Notes: a model not told the origin generated them from the sequence alone. 64,000 bases of DNA from Leptoclinus maculatus (GCA_032191485.1 JAVDOI010000003.1:13333813-13397812), one strand, 5' to 3'. Positions 1 through 13,060 are shown, numbered from the stretch's first letter. A program made the numbers and translations.

Positions 1-2119
1 TGCAATTCATTAATAGTCTAGTTATAACATCCATCAAATAATAATGTAGCATGTCAAACACAGTGTATTATGTATACTGAACATTACTGCTGACACTATG
101 CCTCATTGACCAATGAAAAACATTTCCGTGTCTGGTTCCATTTTTGGCAAAGTCACATAACTGTCACATAAAAAAAGCATGTTGTTATTGGTGACCACTT
201 CTGCAATAACAATCTCTGTTCCCAGATAGTTGCCTAATAGTTGATTAGCATACACATGTGAGTGGCCTAAGGGAGTATCTGGGCGCCAGTTATTGCCGAC
301 TATATGCTACTTGCGTAGTGGACACCCGAGTCACTGTGGAAGCGGTTCTCACAACTGTTCTCTCAGTGTTGCAGCTCAGCATTCATTCAAACACAATCCA
401 AGCATGCAAGCAAATCTCACTTGGTAACTTTCAAATCACAGGACATGGCTCCATTGGTATTTTTTTTTTTGTATTTCATAGTTTCATCATTTATGCTTTA
501 CTGTTACTCCCACTGGTTTGATGCAGTGATGGAGTCTGGGAGGTGAGCGTAGGTTGAAAGCAGTTGTTTTTGTTAGTTTGGACACCTGGAAGCCACCACT
601 GGCTAACACTCACAGTCAATGGCTTTCACAGTGTAATTGTTTGATTCATGTCGTTTCTGCTTGATTTTGAAGAATGTTCTGCAAAATGTGAATGCAACTG
701 TGGTAATTTATTGTTTCAGCACTGCAACACAGTTAGAGGGGTTTGCTATTGGTAACCAAAGATGACGCATTACAAGCACTGCCAGTGGTTTGAAATGATA
801 CACACACCTCGTTTGGAAGTTTCGTGAACGTCGTGTGGATGGATGAAAGCAGATCGGGGCTATATTTGCATAATGTATTCATATTTTCTTTTGCTAACGT
901 GAGATATGTTTGCAGCTAATAGTCATATTCACAATACATTACACAAATTAGTTAGCTAAGGCGTTCACAAACTTTTGTTGCCAGATCCTGCGAGACTGTG
1001 TTGCTGAGACAGAGAAAGGTTCGTTTTCTCCGGATTTATCTCTCTGAAAAACGCCATTTCCGCGTCAGAATGTTCGGAAGGAAATGTGGGATATATGGTT
1101 CCAATATTTATGGCGACTATGGAGCGAAATAATTGGTCATAATCTGTGTTCACAATCACTTCTCCCAACTGGAGTGAATTGACTCAGGACCTGCCGCTAG
1201 TCCTAAAGGGGCGGGGCAGGGGCAAAACCCATGTGACACATATATAGGAAACTTACTCTCAGTGTGATGTCTATGTTCTAAACTGTCTCTATGATAACAA
1301 TGCCGCTGGCAACACACGTCTGCTTTTACGGTTAGCAATACGGTCCACATACATTGTTCTGTGACAGTAAAAACTCAGTACACCTTTACAGGACTAGTGC
1401 ACGACAATGTCACTGAGTGAAACAGCCCAGACCTGCTGTATTGTGCTTTGATATCCTTGTGGATAACAGCAGAGTGCAACAGTTATTGTAAACTGATAGT
1501 GAAGGCTTACCCGGGGAAATCCCATTGGCATGGCCGGCATTTACTGGTAAACCAAAACACAAAGCCAATAATCTCTGTGTCATTAGGAGTGATTTTTCTC
1601 CACTCAACCTAATGTGATGACAGAGATAAAACCATGCCGGTCTAACTGTACACAGGAGAATGAGAGGCGCTGTTCGCCAGACAAATAATGACAGTGCTAA
1701 CAGGAACTGACTCAACATTGTAATGGCCACTGTGAGAAGTATTAATGGGGATAATATAGTTTCTAAATTCCACTATTGAAGGTTTAAACTGAGAATATGT
1801 AACACGTTTTAAAAAGCTGAATTTTAAACAGTTAAGTACAAAAAATCAAATGTGAAGAGTACTTGACAACACAGAGGTTTTGCCCTTTTGCTGTATTTTC
1901 TTTTTTCGGGGATTTTTTTTACAGGGTCGTTTAAATCATCACGTACATCCATAACGACGTGTTCCAAAGCGCCTACCGCCAGAGAAAAAGGGAGCTCTTA
2001 AACAGCACTTTTCACAAAGATAGCTTTTAACAGAGCAATCAGTGGTTTTGCTACATAGAGGGGGTGCTACGCAGGTCATGCATTCATTTTAGAAACAAGC
2101 GGAAAGTTGTCACACTTAC
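1..2119. other. Intergenic; no gene recognised
   Basis: Several 60-106 codon frames on the minus strand (for instance 1410-1730) match nothing I know and lack consistent splice context. A CpG- and G-rich patch at about 1190-1225 stands out in otherwise AT-rich sequence. Confidence 0.5.
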
Positions 2120-2254
2120 CAGAGCGAGAAGCCCTAGCGTAATTAACACATTGGCAGATAACCCCTGCAATCTCCCCAGATACTGAGACTTCCGCTTCTC
2201 CTCACACAGCCTTGCCACGATTGTCTCCACTCCTTTGAGGGCCTTGTTAAACAT
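2120..2254 (-). other. Candidate first coding exon of an unrecognised protein (unproven)
   Basis: On the minus strand an ATG at 2254 in a fair context (AAACATGT, A at -3) opens 45 codons that end exactly at a good splice donor (CTG followed by GTAAGTG at 2111-2119). The peptide begins MFNKALKGVETIVARLCEEK, which suggests an amphipathic charged helix, and ends in a hydrophobic stretch (SANVLITLGLLAL) like the start of a membrane segment. Without splicing the frame stops 11 codons later. I do not recognise the family and found no clear second exon in the 2 kb left before the window edge. A chance ORF with a chance donor remains quite possible. Confidence 0.2.
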
Positions 2255-3807
2255 GTTTGTTTTGGTTTTGACAGGTTTCTGTCACAGACAAGACAGAGAC
2301 AGGGTACTCCAAAGGCCAACTATCAGTTGTTCCGCAGTTTATTTGGTTCGTCTCTGTGTTTCCTCTACTTTCTTTTACCTATATTTGAAGCTTAGAGGCC
2401 CACATGTCTGTACAAACACAGCTAAATGAGTCCGAGGATATCACACGTCTTGTGTTCAAGAAAAACTCGATTTTTCTCCCTGTGTGCCTTTGTTGTACTG
2501 TACTTTAATAATTCTGGAATGAGCCACTGCTATCCCATGGAGCAACAGTCGCTTAATGTTTCATAAACGTCATTTTGAAGTAATTCAGTAAGCACCCTCA
2601 TGAAAAAGAGATGAAATACATATTGCCATTGGGTATATTAACACCTGTCACATCAGACCAATATCATATTGCATTGCCGTAGTTGCTGAGAGTTTCTATT
2701 ATTTTCTCGACTCCCAAAACATCACCTTACCCTCTCAATCTAGCAATGTAATTACCTCATCAAATAAAAAATCAACAAAGCCCCTCAAATAGGTTTTGTG
2801 GAAGTGGGGAAAACAAAACAACATAAAAAAAAGAGAAACATATCATCGCATCCAACATATGTGAGACGCGTGACGTTTAGAAGTCAGGGGAGCAAAGCCT
2901 TGAGGGCATACAATCAATATTACATTTTCCATTGCCACCTTCATAGCTATTGTAAATGGCTTGTGTCAAAAATAATAACAGGTTGTATCAGGAACCTTGG
3001 GTTTGCAATTTCGCTTCTAGTGCTTGGAGGCCCCGTCTGCTCTCCTTCCCTTACTCCAGCACCACTGGGTGTTAATGACGCCGTGGTGGCAGACACTTCT
3101 CACACCACAGCTGACTTTTTTTTTTTTTTTCCTTCAGCCCATTCTTTATCTCTTTACTTTGTGACAGTCCTGAGAACTGCGGGGAAAATGTGTATGTGTA
3201 AGAAAATGCTTAGTGCTAGAGATGATTAGCCCCTTTTGTGCGTGTTTCGTGGGTTCAGCCAGTAACATTAGCAGTATTATTAGCAGGGCTGGAGAGATTA
3301 AATCTATTCTCACTTCTGTTGTCATAGCACTCTAGGCAGCAATAAGCAAGATGAGATGCAGTAATATGCACACTACGGGGACAGAGTCCTCTTCACTGGA
3401 ATCAGAGCTACTTTAATTTCTTCAGAGAGAGAGAGTGCTTAACTGAATTATTAAAAAAAAAAAAAAAAAAAAGATGAGTTGATTGCTTTAACTCATCCAG
3501 CCAATATTTCAGGTGTGGACTTCTACAAACACCCACACGCAAAATACAATATGTTAAAGTCTGCAAAAAAAAAAAGAACATAGTTACACCCATGTAAAAT
3601 ATCTTTTCGCTCACTTCACTCTCCTTTAAACTCTGTTTTTGGTCTCCACCAACTATGCCAGGGTGTACCTTGTTAGGTAGCATACGGTGTCTTTAGAGCG
3701 TCTTTGCTGAAAAACTGAGAGAAAGCTCAGCAGAGTTGAGGGGAACCAGAGTTCGGTGACCATTCTCTGTAGGTTCACGTACAAGTAGTCATGTGATCTA
3801 TTGTTAA
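2255..3807. other. Intergenic; no gene recognised
   Basis: AT-rich sequence with poly-A at 3451-3471 and a T-run near 3117-3131. Nothing else is supported. Confidence 0.5.
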
Positions 3808-4040
3808 CTCTGCCAAGGAGGTGATGTTGCCTGTTCAGTATGTTTGTCAGCAGTATTACAGGGCAACTACAGGCCCAATTTTCATGAAATTTGGTGGAAG
3901 GGTGTGGCATGGGCCGAGGATGACCCCATTACATTTTGGAGCTGATCTGAATCGTGGGGGTGGATACATAATTAACTTTTCACTTTTGTTAACGGCGCCA
4001 TGGCCTTAGCAGAGGTCTGCGCTCTCTGAGTGCCCTTGTA
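3808..4040. repeat. MITE-like interspersed repeat of a type common in fish
   Basis: The ends are inverted copies: CTCTGCCAAGG at 3808-3818 pairs with CCTTAGCAGAG at 4004-4014. The interior contains phrases I recognise from a widespread fish repeat (a block around TCATGAAATTTGGTGGAAG, then GGTCTGCGCTCTCTGAGTGCCC at the 3' side). It is shorter than the usual element, so probably internally deleted. I cannot assign the class with certainty. Confidence 0.6.
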
Positions 4041-4805
4041 GTTAATATAATGATATTGATTATAGCTGCTTTAATAGCTCGGAACAATCTTCCAGGCTTC
4101 CTGTGCCTAATTTTCTATATCCAGAATTACTGTCCTGATCTCACTGATAACTTTGAAGAAAATGTCCAGTTCAGTTCCATTTCCACTGATAGCAGACATT
4201 GTAATCATAAGGCTGGTCGAAGCAATGCCCAATCATCATTTTCTCAAATAATATGCATAGCTAAGGCCAGTTCTCAAAAAGGAATGATCAAAGAAAAGAA
4301 TGTTTAGGTGAGGCAAAAAAAAACGTGATCAAATTCTTATTCACATACGCTGAGTTTTGTGAGGATTTAATGGAAGTCAAACCCTCCAATAGGCTTCTAT
4401 ATCATACAGAGATCATTTCTGCTGCAGATACTCAACTAAGCACTGCCTGCTTCTTGCCAAAACACTACGTTGTCACACTTTCAGAAACATCCCCTGTGAG
4501 ATGATGGTGTCCATCCCCCGCTATGCGATAAATGAGTTTCAGCAAAGAGTGCTATTGAGGTGTGCGAAAACCAAAAGTAATATAGTATGACAGGATGATG
4601 CTGAGGCCAATCATCACGTCGACAGACAGGAGCCTGGCAGCTCTGGCTTTTGTGTGTGTAGTTATTTTCCTTTGGCTTCCAGAAAGGCTCTTTTATACCC
4701 ATGCCTCTGTCTGTGCAGGGCTTTTAAATTGTTCTCTCTTATCGGAAAAGGAATCTGCAGGAAGTCACAGAATCCCAGCTTATCTTGGCTAATTGTGGAT
4801 GTGTT

Positions 4806-4884
<79 letters not shown>

Positions 4885-5859
4885 CAAGCAGAGGAGGAGG
4901 GGACTTGAGAGGGTGCCAAATGCCGCAGGGTGCACCAGAGCACGTCGGGACAGGAGAGGCAGAGGCACCGGCAAGACTGACAGACACAACACTAGCATCT
5001 GACGGAAACAAACAACACAGGCGCATACACAACAATGCCCACACAGAAACTGAAGGAAACACCCAGGGCATAGGTGACATTTAATCCATCCATCACATTT
5101 GAGCCAAAAGGCAGATGTCAAGGATGCTCAAACCTTGTGTGTGCGCACTGTTTGGGGGGTAAAATATGAACACTGAGTTGATTAGTGACAAAAATCATTT
5201 CAACATAAGCAAAGGACGCTGCTTAATGTCACGCTCAACACAAAGGGATAGTTTGGCAGAATTTGAAAAAATATTTCTTTCTCACGTTGTCATTTAACAA
5301 AAGCGATGACTGAAAGGTTTAAGGCTCGAGTCTAACAGCTGTGCACCGAAGAGATGTGCAGCATCCAGTTGTGCAACGGAGATGGCTCGAAAGGGGTGTC
5401 TTAAGGAGGTGATAAAAAGGTCTGTGACCTTACCAAAAGGAGCCCGCCCCCCCTCCCCTCCCCGATTTCTGAGCTACAGTCATAGAGAGTGTTGTTTGAA
5501 GGAGAGAGAGTGGGTGGTCTGTCACTGGGTTCATGCACCTCTCTCTCTACAAACAGCCCAAATTTACATCGTTTTAATGGCCGCTGTGTCCACTGGTTGT
5601 TGTAAATCAAGAGAGGGGTTTTAACCTCCAGAAGCCAGCAGGGGTTAATGCTGAGGGTAACGGCCACTGCTGTTTTGGCCTAGGACGAAGCAAATGGACG
5701 CCCTTGAAAACACAACATGCCTCAGACTGTCAGAGGGCATTTGAGTTACTTTTGCCTTACACCATATACAAAATATGACTTCAAATATGACTTGTTTTAG
5801 TCAAATATAGATTCTGATACTGACAGCAAATGGTTAAATAATGTTTACTAGGAGGTTAG
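4041..5859. other. Intergenic around a TG microsatellite
   Basis: Apart from the TG repeat I see only short chance frames, many created by the repeat itself. Confidence 0.5.
4811..4882. repeat. (TG)n microsatellite, ~72 bp
   Basis: It is an uninterrupted GT dinucleotide run. It creates spurious Cys-Val and Thr-His ORFs on both strands. Confidence 0.97.
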
Positions 5860-6330
5860 ATGACGAAAGCCATGAATTAAATCCAGGAGACAATTGTTTT
5901 ACCCTTTCAGCTCCATATTTATGCACAGCGCTTTTCCCACTGGCATTTCCCCATGCCTATCATGTAGGGCAATTTACACAGCGAGATCTCCCGGGCACAA
6001 ATTAACAATCAGCATAAGAGCACCACACCTGGTAAGGCTCAGTAGTTCTCTGAAAGGCCATTGGCGCACCGAGAGAATTGGCTTCCTCCTAATTGAGATC
6101 CAGGCAAATTATCCTCATTTGATTGTCTAATGACCATCTGAATGAGATCCCTACCATAATAAGAGTCCTATTTGACCAGGCGCTGCAGGAGACCCAAGTG
6201 TCAGTCAGACGCTCTCCTTCTTGTCTTTGCATTATTAGAATTCTAAATGTTGCGTGAATATAAACAACACGATCACATGATTGATGAGTTGAGTTTCGCT
6301 GGATTTTGTCCCCGTGAGAACGTATAGAAT
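5860..6330. promoter_or_regulatory. Candidate conserved regulatory block
   Basis: A repeat-free stretch with many homeodomain- and Sox-like cores (CAATTG, CCTAATTGAG, GATTGTCTAATGACC, GCATTATTAG) and no ORF of note. It lies 13 kb downstream of sox11. Confidence 0.35.
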
Positions 6331-6929
6331 AATCTTTAGTGTCTGAGTTGGAGTATAATCAAATTAAAATAAGATATATTAAATGAAAAAGTATGCAGTA
6401 TTCCTATGTTAAGACTTAAAGCCTAACTCCTGACCGACAATACCATTGACTTTACAATGTACTATGAGGGAAATTGTGATTGATTAGAATTTCAAGCGGC
6501 AATTTTTGACCTGTCAAACCATAATTCCAATTCGTCACTGCTTCATCAATGTTGATGGGGCTATTTCCGAACCAATTCTCTGAGCAGGAGAAACATGGGC
6601 TTGACCTTATGCAACAATATAAAACATTGCTTTACCCACCACCATGATTCTCCATCCACACGTAGCAGAGCTCAAATGAAGTATCGATTATGGTCTCGCA
6701 AATATGGCGGGGTAGGGGAATGACACCGCACTTAGAGATCATTGCACAAATGTACCCTAAATCACAGAAATGGAGGAGGGGTAGTCACTGGCATGGACAT
6801 TGGTCTTTGCAAGGGGTGAGTACTTGTGCATTCACTCAGTGTTTAATCAATGGATAAAACTGTCTATCCATTCAAGTATTGATGTTTCCTATGACAACTG
6901 CTTATCCACGTAGAGCAGGGCGACACCAG

Positions 6930-7260
6930 AGGCCTTTCAATCATCCGCCAGCTGAAGTGAGCGCTGAGAGGAAGAGGTGGGGTGAGACACATGAATCTCT
7001 AATACTGGATTCATGCAGCATGCTCAATTATTCCACCGCCACAGTGCAAGTTAAAGCCGACGGAGGAGTCAATCACCGCATACAGAGCGTAGGTTCTGCC
7101 GCCGTGTGAGAGCTCGACTTGGTCATTCCCTTACAATGGCAGTTAATCAATATGGATCCACTCCTTTTGATCTGCTGCCTCTGACCAACAACAATCACTA
7201 ACAGCAGGGTAATTGCAATGACCATAATGGTGCCCATTCATATCACCCCACACCGAACGA
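6930..7260. promoter_or_regulatory. Candidate regulatory block with Sox core
   Basis: Complex sequence with AACAAT (7190-7195) in CCAACAACAATCACT, plus TTAATCAAT and AGGGTAATTGCAATGACC. It has no ORF of note. Confidence 0.3.
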
Positions 7261-7689
7261 AGGAGGAAGGATGAGAGATGGCATTCGGCCTGTAGACTCT
7301 CTCTCTCGCTGAAGAACTTCCTCACACACATATACGCATACTTCTGCATCATCATGCTCTGTGGTATTGCGGTACAGACAGTCAGTCCAGTCACCTTATT
7401 AACATCATGTTTGGACACATATCGACCTGGCTGCAGTGGCGATCAATCTGTGGTAAGGAAAGACAATAATGCCCGACTTCATCCCCGCATTGTCTCATGT
7501 CTCTAAGGCACTTTACATGTGTCTTATACTTGTGGAAAACAATACTCATTTCCCGCTTGGTATGCTTGGTAGCGCTAAATGATTAAATTCATATAAATTA
7601 AATGTATCTGTTATTAATAATAAAGTAAACTATTTGGGACATTTTGCCAAGGGCAGCATATAAGCACAAAATGAATGCAGACTTAGATT

Positions 7690-8060
7690 TATTGAGTGCT
7701 AAAAGGAGTCATATATGATGATGACAGCCTGCGCCCATTCTAACAGGAACAGGATCACTTAGCGTTTGATGACTAATATGGCTTCTTAATCTCTTTGACG
7801 TCGTGAACCTGTGACAGATCTATGAGATGATGGAACAGACCGGTAACATAATAAAGGCGCCCTTCTTCTCACTCAGCATCTCTCATATTAATATTTTCAT
7901 CCTGTAATAACTAAAAGCCATTTCATTACTCATTAATCAGTATCTGAAGCCGCCGCTTTCCAGTACACATGGAAATATGATCCTACGATTTCACAGGAAG
8001 AGCAATGTGTAATGACCCTGCAGCTGGCGGGGGTAATAAAACACAGTATGCATGTTTGTC
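7690..8060. promoter_or_regulatory. Candidate conserved regulatory block
   Basis: Low-repeat sequence containing TGATGACTAATATGG, CCATTTCATTACTCATTAATCAG and GTGTAATGACC, an unusually even density of TAAT/ATTA cores. Confidence 0.35.
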
Positions 8061-8482
8061 TGTCAAGAAAACTTACCTAGGCATACCAAAACAACAGACA
8101 GGCCAAAGTGATATACTAGACTCGTTCCCGAACAGTTAAGACACAGACGTTGCATCGTCGTCGCGTTTCTTCCAGGCCTCCGTGACAATCAATACTCACA
8201 ACAACAGCTATAAAATATGTGGAATCAGCATCTATGAAGTAAGAGAGCGACAGCATTGATTTGCAGATGGTCCGTTCGGGCATTCAAGGGATTTTAAACA
8301 GCGCACAATATTCCCAGTCAGATCACTTGTCAAATCCATATCAAGTTGTGGGGCTTATCAGTTTTGGTGTTTATTAAAGTGAATGATAAATTAGGATAGG
8401 TCAGCATAAAACAACGCCACCTGAAAATGGAGAGACATTGAATCTGATTTATGCATATGGTCATATGGTGTGTGCGTCCATG

Positions 8483-8532
<50 letters not shown>

Positions 8533-9379
8533 TGTGTTTTCTTTAAATCAATGGTCATCCCCTGATACAAAATGGCCTCATAAATCATTGTTTGTTGATC
8601 ACTTGTCAGGAAGGCAGGGGCCTTATGGCGTTCTCCTAATTATTCCAGCTCACAGCCCCACTGGATGAATAAGGACAGGAATGCCAAAGAAAATCAAGGC
8701 AGCACACTCTACAGAAATATGGCCATAAAGGTGGTTTAGTTTGGATGGATGAGGTGGGGGGGGGAGGGGGGGGGTGCAGGAGCCTCGTGAGGAAGTGTGT
8801 GTGGGTGTGTGGGTGGTGGGGTTGGGCAGGTTGGATTCCAGGGTGCACTGAAGTGAGAAATCTAGTGTATGAGATATCAGTCCCGCAATTCCAATGTGCT
8901 AAGGGACTCTGTCATGGCAGGAACAAGCCGGCTGCCTGATTGAAATTGGACAAAAACAACTAAATCTGATATTGTGACCATTCAATCACTTTGATGCCTT
9001 GTATCTCTCTTTCAAACACAATTTGAACACTTTGTTGCCACTCACTGTCAACTCCTCAGTGGCATTACCTCCATGGACAACAAGTCTGCGGTCCAAGTTT
9101 GGCTATTGCAGCGTAATAATCCACGACTGCCAGGACCTGACAAAGATGGCTGAACATTTCTTTTTTTTTTTTTTTTTCTTGCTTGCCTTAGTAGCGTTAC
9201 GAGCAAACGTGGGAAATGTAAAAATCCAGTTTTTGAGTAAGGAACTGTGTAATGACAAATGCTGTCAAACGGTAGGACTAAGTGGTCGGGGTATAGTATT
9301 GGCTTTCAGTGTCATTAACTTTTCAGCAGTAAGCAGGTTTCTGTCGCCACTGACCAAATTGCTTTAAATGCACAGCAAT
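8061..9379. other. Intergenic with simple repeats
   Basis: Holds a TG repeat, a G-rich patch at 8755-8775 and poly-T at about 9160-9178. No gene seen. Confidence 0.5.
8485..8537. repeat. (TG)n microsatellite, ~53 bp
   Basis: GT repeat with one A interruption near 8526. Confidence 0.95.
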
Positions 9380-9620
9380 TACACGGTTGGGGCTGGCGCT
9401 TAAAAGATGAGTAGAGTATAGTTTCTGTAGTAAGACCTAATGGGATTATTAGTGAGATTTTATGAGAGGGGGAACTTGCCGCTCACAGTAATAATGGAAG
9501 TGGGATTATATGTTTCAGTGATATACTGTACCAGCCAGCTGGTCCTCGTGTAAATTACTGGATTACCCTTTCTAATTAAGAAATCTGTAAAGAGGAGTTT
9601 AATAATTCATCAAATCAGAG
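9380..9620. promoter_or_regulatory. Candidate regulatory block with three GGATTA (OTX/PITX-type) sites
   Basis: GGATTA occurs at 9443-9448, 9503-9508 and 9560-9565, all on the plus strand, with CTAATTAAG nearby at 9571. The surrounding sequence is complex and non-coding. Confidence 0.4.
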
Positions 9621-10733
9621 TGGCACAAATCCTTGTATTACTCTCTCTTCTTTTCTTTTATACCCATTTTGATTTATTTAATTTTTTTTTACCTCAGTGG
9701 CTCCCATGTGCAGGCTTGGAGGCAGTAACACCTCGTTACTCAGAGTTAAAATGTGTTAGCTTGAGGCTTAAACATGGCCTTAGCATGTTTAAATCATGCT
9801 GAGCATATCACAGAGGCCATGCAGGCTGTTCCCTTTGATATATATTTGCAAGCATAATATGTGGTTTTGAAAATCAATGAGCACTCCTCTTTTGATCCCA
9901 GTTGTGTCCCTCATCTCACCACTAAAAATAGTGCAAGACCATCCTGCCACAGAGGTGAGCCACATAGGAACACAACATGTGCAGAAGTACAGCTGCGTAG
10001 GGTCTTGTGTGAACAGCAATGACCTAGTATTTTGACCAAGAGCCTTGTGTTAGTGATTGAATGTATGAACCTGTTTTCTAATAACTGCCATACACAGGTG
10101 TGTATGAAAGGGGTATATATACGTTACACACATTCACCCCTGAGGGATGCCCAGTGTAACCAGGACCTTGTTGGCCACTGCCTTGAACAATGCTTCCACA
10201 GAACAGTTCTTGAGCGGTTTATTTAGATATTTACTTATTTATTTGTGTGGTCGGAAACAGATCCACCCAAAAAAAGACAAAATTAATTAAATTAATTTGT
10301 TGGGCCTTCCCTTAAATACAATTCTCTAAATTAAAATCGAACAAAATACAAGATGTAAAGAAGAAGAGATATGGTGTTTTAGAATAAACTTGAAATAGGA
10401 TTTGAATATGTGAAATGAACTCGTCTATATATGGTACATGTGTTATTTCAGTTCTGTTTTGTAGGGTCTCAGATTAGTGGTCCGCGATATCATCAGGTCC
10501 AATATGAAATATCTGAAGGAGGAAAATGTAGGTCATCCAGAACACCATCAAACAGCAGCAGCAGTCAGGCAGCAGCATGCAGGCCCGCGTTTGTCTCCAG
10601 TGTTTGTGAGGACATTCTCAACCGCCTGTGGGTATTTGTAATGACCCAGTGACAGCATTTCTCTGCTGGCGGCTGAGGTGCTCAACGAAATGAATAACTC
10701 TGACCAGCCAGGAGAGACGCAGAGAGAGAAGGC

Positions 10734-10735
<2 letters not shown>

Positions 10736-10827
<92 letters not shown>
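10736..10827. repeat. (TG)n microsatellite, ~92 bp
   Basis: This is the longest perfect GT run in the window. Confidence 0.97.
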
Positions 10828-10828
<1 letters not shown>

Positions 10829-11759
10829 AGCAGTGTTTGTGTGTATCAGTGGTGGAGTGGGGCTACATGTCACATCTCCTCAGACACTATTGCTCCAGTC
10901 CCCACCGGCTACAAACAATATACAGAAACCCTCAACCTCCCACAGAGGCTGTGCGCACCACATATGTGGCAGTAGCATGTACAATGTGTCACTACACTGT
11001 TCTTGCTTGTCCCCTTGACCGGGTCACATGCTCCTCATGGTTTCGGCCTCAAAGTCTGTGTCGTGATGGGGGATGCTGGGCAAGACAATAAAATCATCCT
11101 ACGGATTCCCATTGGGAGGAGATGGGAACTGCCAACTGTGTGCTTAACACCCAGAAATACAGATGTACTTGCTTGTGCCCCGACATTCTTCAGAGAGCAA
11201 TTGCACATTCAAACCTTTTTTTTTAAAGCTTAAACTAAATTATATGACTGTACTGTGATGAAACACGTCAATGCTGGCATTAATATCGGCAATTCATGGT
11301 TGAGACGGATGCACTAGAGTTTGTGCTGGCTGAATTTAAGTTAGTATCGCTGCAGCAGTCCGTCTCTGAAGCTGGCGCCCACTCTCCTCCCGGCAAAAGT
11401 AGTCCGCAAACTCCTACTACTTTGGGACTGCAGCGAGTAATTCTTGTCTCATTTGTGGTCTGATAAAACAGTAAATCCATCTCATTTATTGCCCCATTAT
11501 ATCGCTATTTTCCAATCTAACTGTTGCCTGCTGTATCAGTACTGGCTGTCGTGTTTGTTGCCGCTGCGCCGTGGTTTCATCTCTCAGCCCCTTGCCCACT
11601 TTTTCTGCATTTTTTTTTTTTTTAATATGCATTTGGTAGACTTAGGCTCAGACCTGGGGGCGAAGTTACACTTTAAGATGTAGTTTTAAAGTGTTTTGGT
11701 GTGCTGTATTTTTCATGGACATACCATTTCTCCATAATGGATATAGATTCAGCATGATG

Positions 11760-11797
11760 CATATGAATTGTTCATCCGCATACATATGAATTATTCA
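11760..11797 (+). repeat. Two 15-bp direct repeats, 23-bp period, Sox/POU-like core
   Basis: CATATGAATTGTTCA (11760-11774) and CATATGAATTATTCA (11783-11797) differ at one base. The first contains an inverted AACAAT Sox core, and both resemble POU/homeodomain sites. The sequence around them is complex and AT-rich. Confidence 0.5.
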
Positions 11798-12788
11798 ACA
11801 GTGTGATTCGTTTTGACCTTTTTTGGGGGTTCAACATGCACTGGAGGGCATAGGGGGAGGGACGTTTTTTAAGTCCCACTCAGCTCCTGGCACATTTAGT
11901 CTCTCCATCTCTTACAATAACATCTGAAGTTGTCTCCCTATATAGTTGGACAGAGCCATTAAAATGTACATGCAGTTAATGGACTTTTTGGCAGGAGTTG
12001 TCATTTTATAGATGCAATCCAGAGCGGGCATTACTTTGTCTGAGTGTCTCTTTTGCTAATTAGTGGGGTCAAAACATCTATCTGGGAATAGTTTCATGTT
12101 TCTGATTTGGTAAAATATGTATTGCTTTATGAGAAGTACAAGACTGGAGCTCTAAACTGGTTGTGCTATGATTTGGAATTAATGTTTTATACAATTGCTC
12201 AACATATAATACATAACACAGTTTGTTGGTGTAATTTATTACAAGATTTCTCATTGTCTCTGTGACTAGCAATGTATGTCAACATTTCAACATGACTGAT
12301 TGCAGGAACATAATCGCATTTAGTCCTACAAAGTACCTAAAAACATCTGTTTTTCAAGAATATCCCTCTCATCAGTTTCCTCACAAGCTCACAAACTTAC
12401 AATACCATACAGAGCATTTTATTACAGACTAATGCTCAAAACGTCTCAGAATGTTAATGAAGTCTGCTTTAGCTCCATCCACATTCACATTCATAATTCA
12501 TTCTAGAAGGGTTTGTGTTATGTTTTTCCACGTAGACTGTGTTGAGGAGGAGGCAGAGGGCCCGCTATCAAAAAATCGTGCAGGATAGCAATCATTAGAA
12601 CCTTTAGCCCCCCCTGGTAAGCAAGCCATGCTTCCTGTAAAGGGCCCCAGAGGATTCAGTGTGCTAATTATTTACTGAAGCAGCAAAGACTATCAAATGA
12701 GACCCTGCGTCGAGTCTGACTGTGTGGGGGTACCCTGACAGTGTAACCTGGGTAACATGCAAATAGAGGGAGAGAGGGGGAGGGCAAA

Positions 12789-12798
12789 AGAGAGAGAG

Positions 12799-12832
<34 letters not shown>
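12789..12832. repeat. (GA)n microsatellite
   Basis: AG repeat interrupted by one ACAC near 12800. Confidence 0.95.
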
Positions 12833-12836
<4 letters not shown>

Positions 12837-12919
12837 CACAGAGTGTATAATGGTCAGAGTGCACTGGAGGAGTCGAGGTTCACTGGTGAGTCAGGAAAGG
12901 TGGGGCCACTGAGGGGCAC

Positions 12920-13060
12920 AGCAGCAGAGTATTAGATTTCAGTTGCATATGAATGACCAACTGCTGGCTCCGCTCTAGCTTTAGGGGGAAATTGCATGGG
13001 CTCCCTTTGAGCTGCAGTTTTGAATCTAGATTACTGCCTGACTTAATCCTGGGGAGGGTA
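12920..13060. promoter_or_regulatory. Candidate regulatory block
   Basis: Short complex block with GCATATGAATGACC and TCTAGATTACTGCC, between a GA microsatellite and simple sequence. Confidence 0.25.

Larger units (their letters stand above)
9621..12919. other. Intergenic with TG and GA microsatellites
   Basis: No gene seen. Contains the 92-bp TG run and the 15-bp direct repeat pair listed separately. Confidence 0.5.

Noticed and set aside
1410..1730. 106-codon minus-strand ORF as a second exon for the candidate exon at 2120-2254
   Set aside because: A possible acceptor exists near 1736, but it does not join in phase 0 without an early stop, and the peptide is unfamiliar.
4739..5121. ORFs of 93-113 codons with Thr-His or Cys-Val runs
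   Set aside because: They are translations of the TG/CA microsatellite; the same applies at 8.5, 10.7, 31.1, 49.3 and 54.4 kb.
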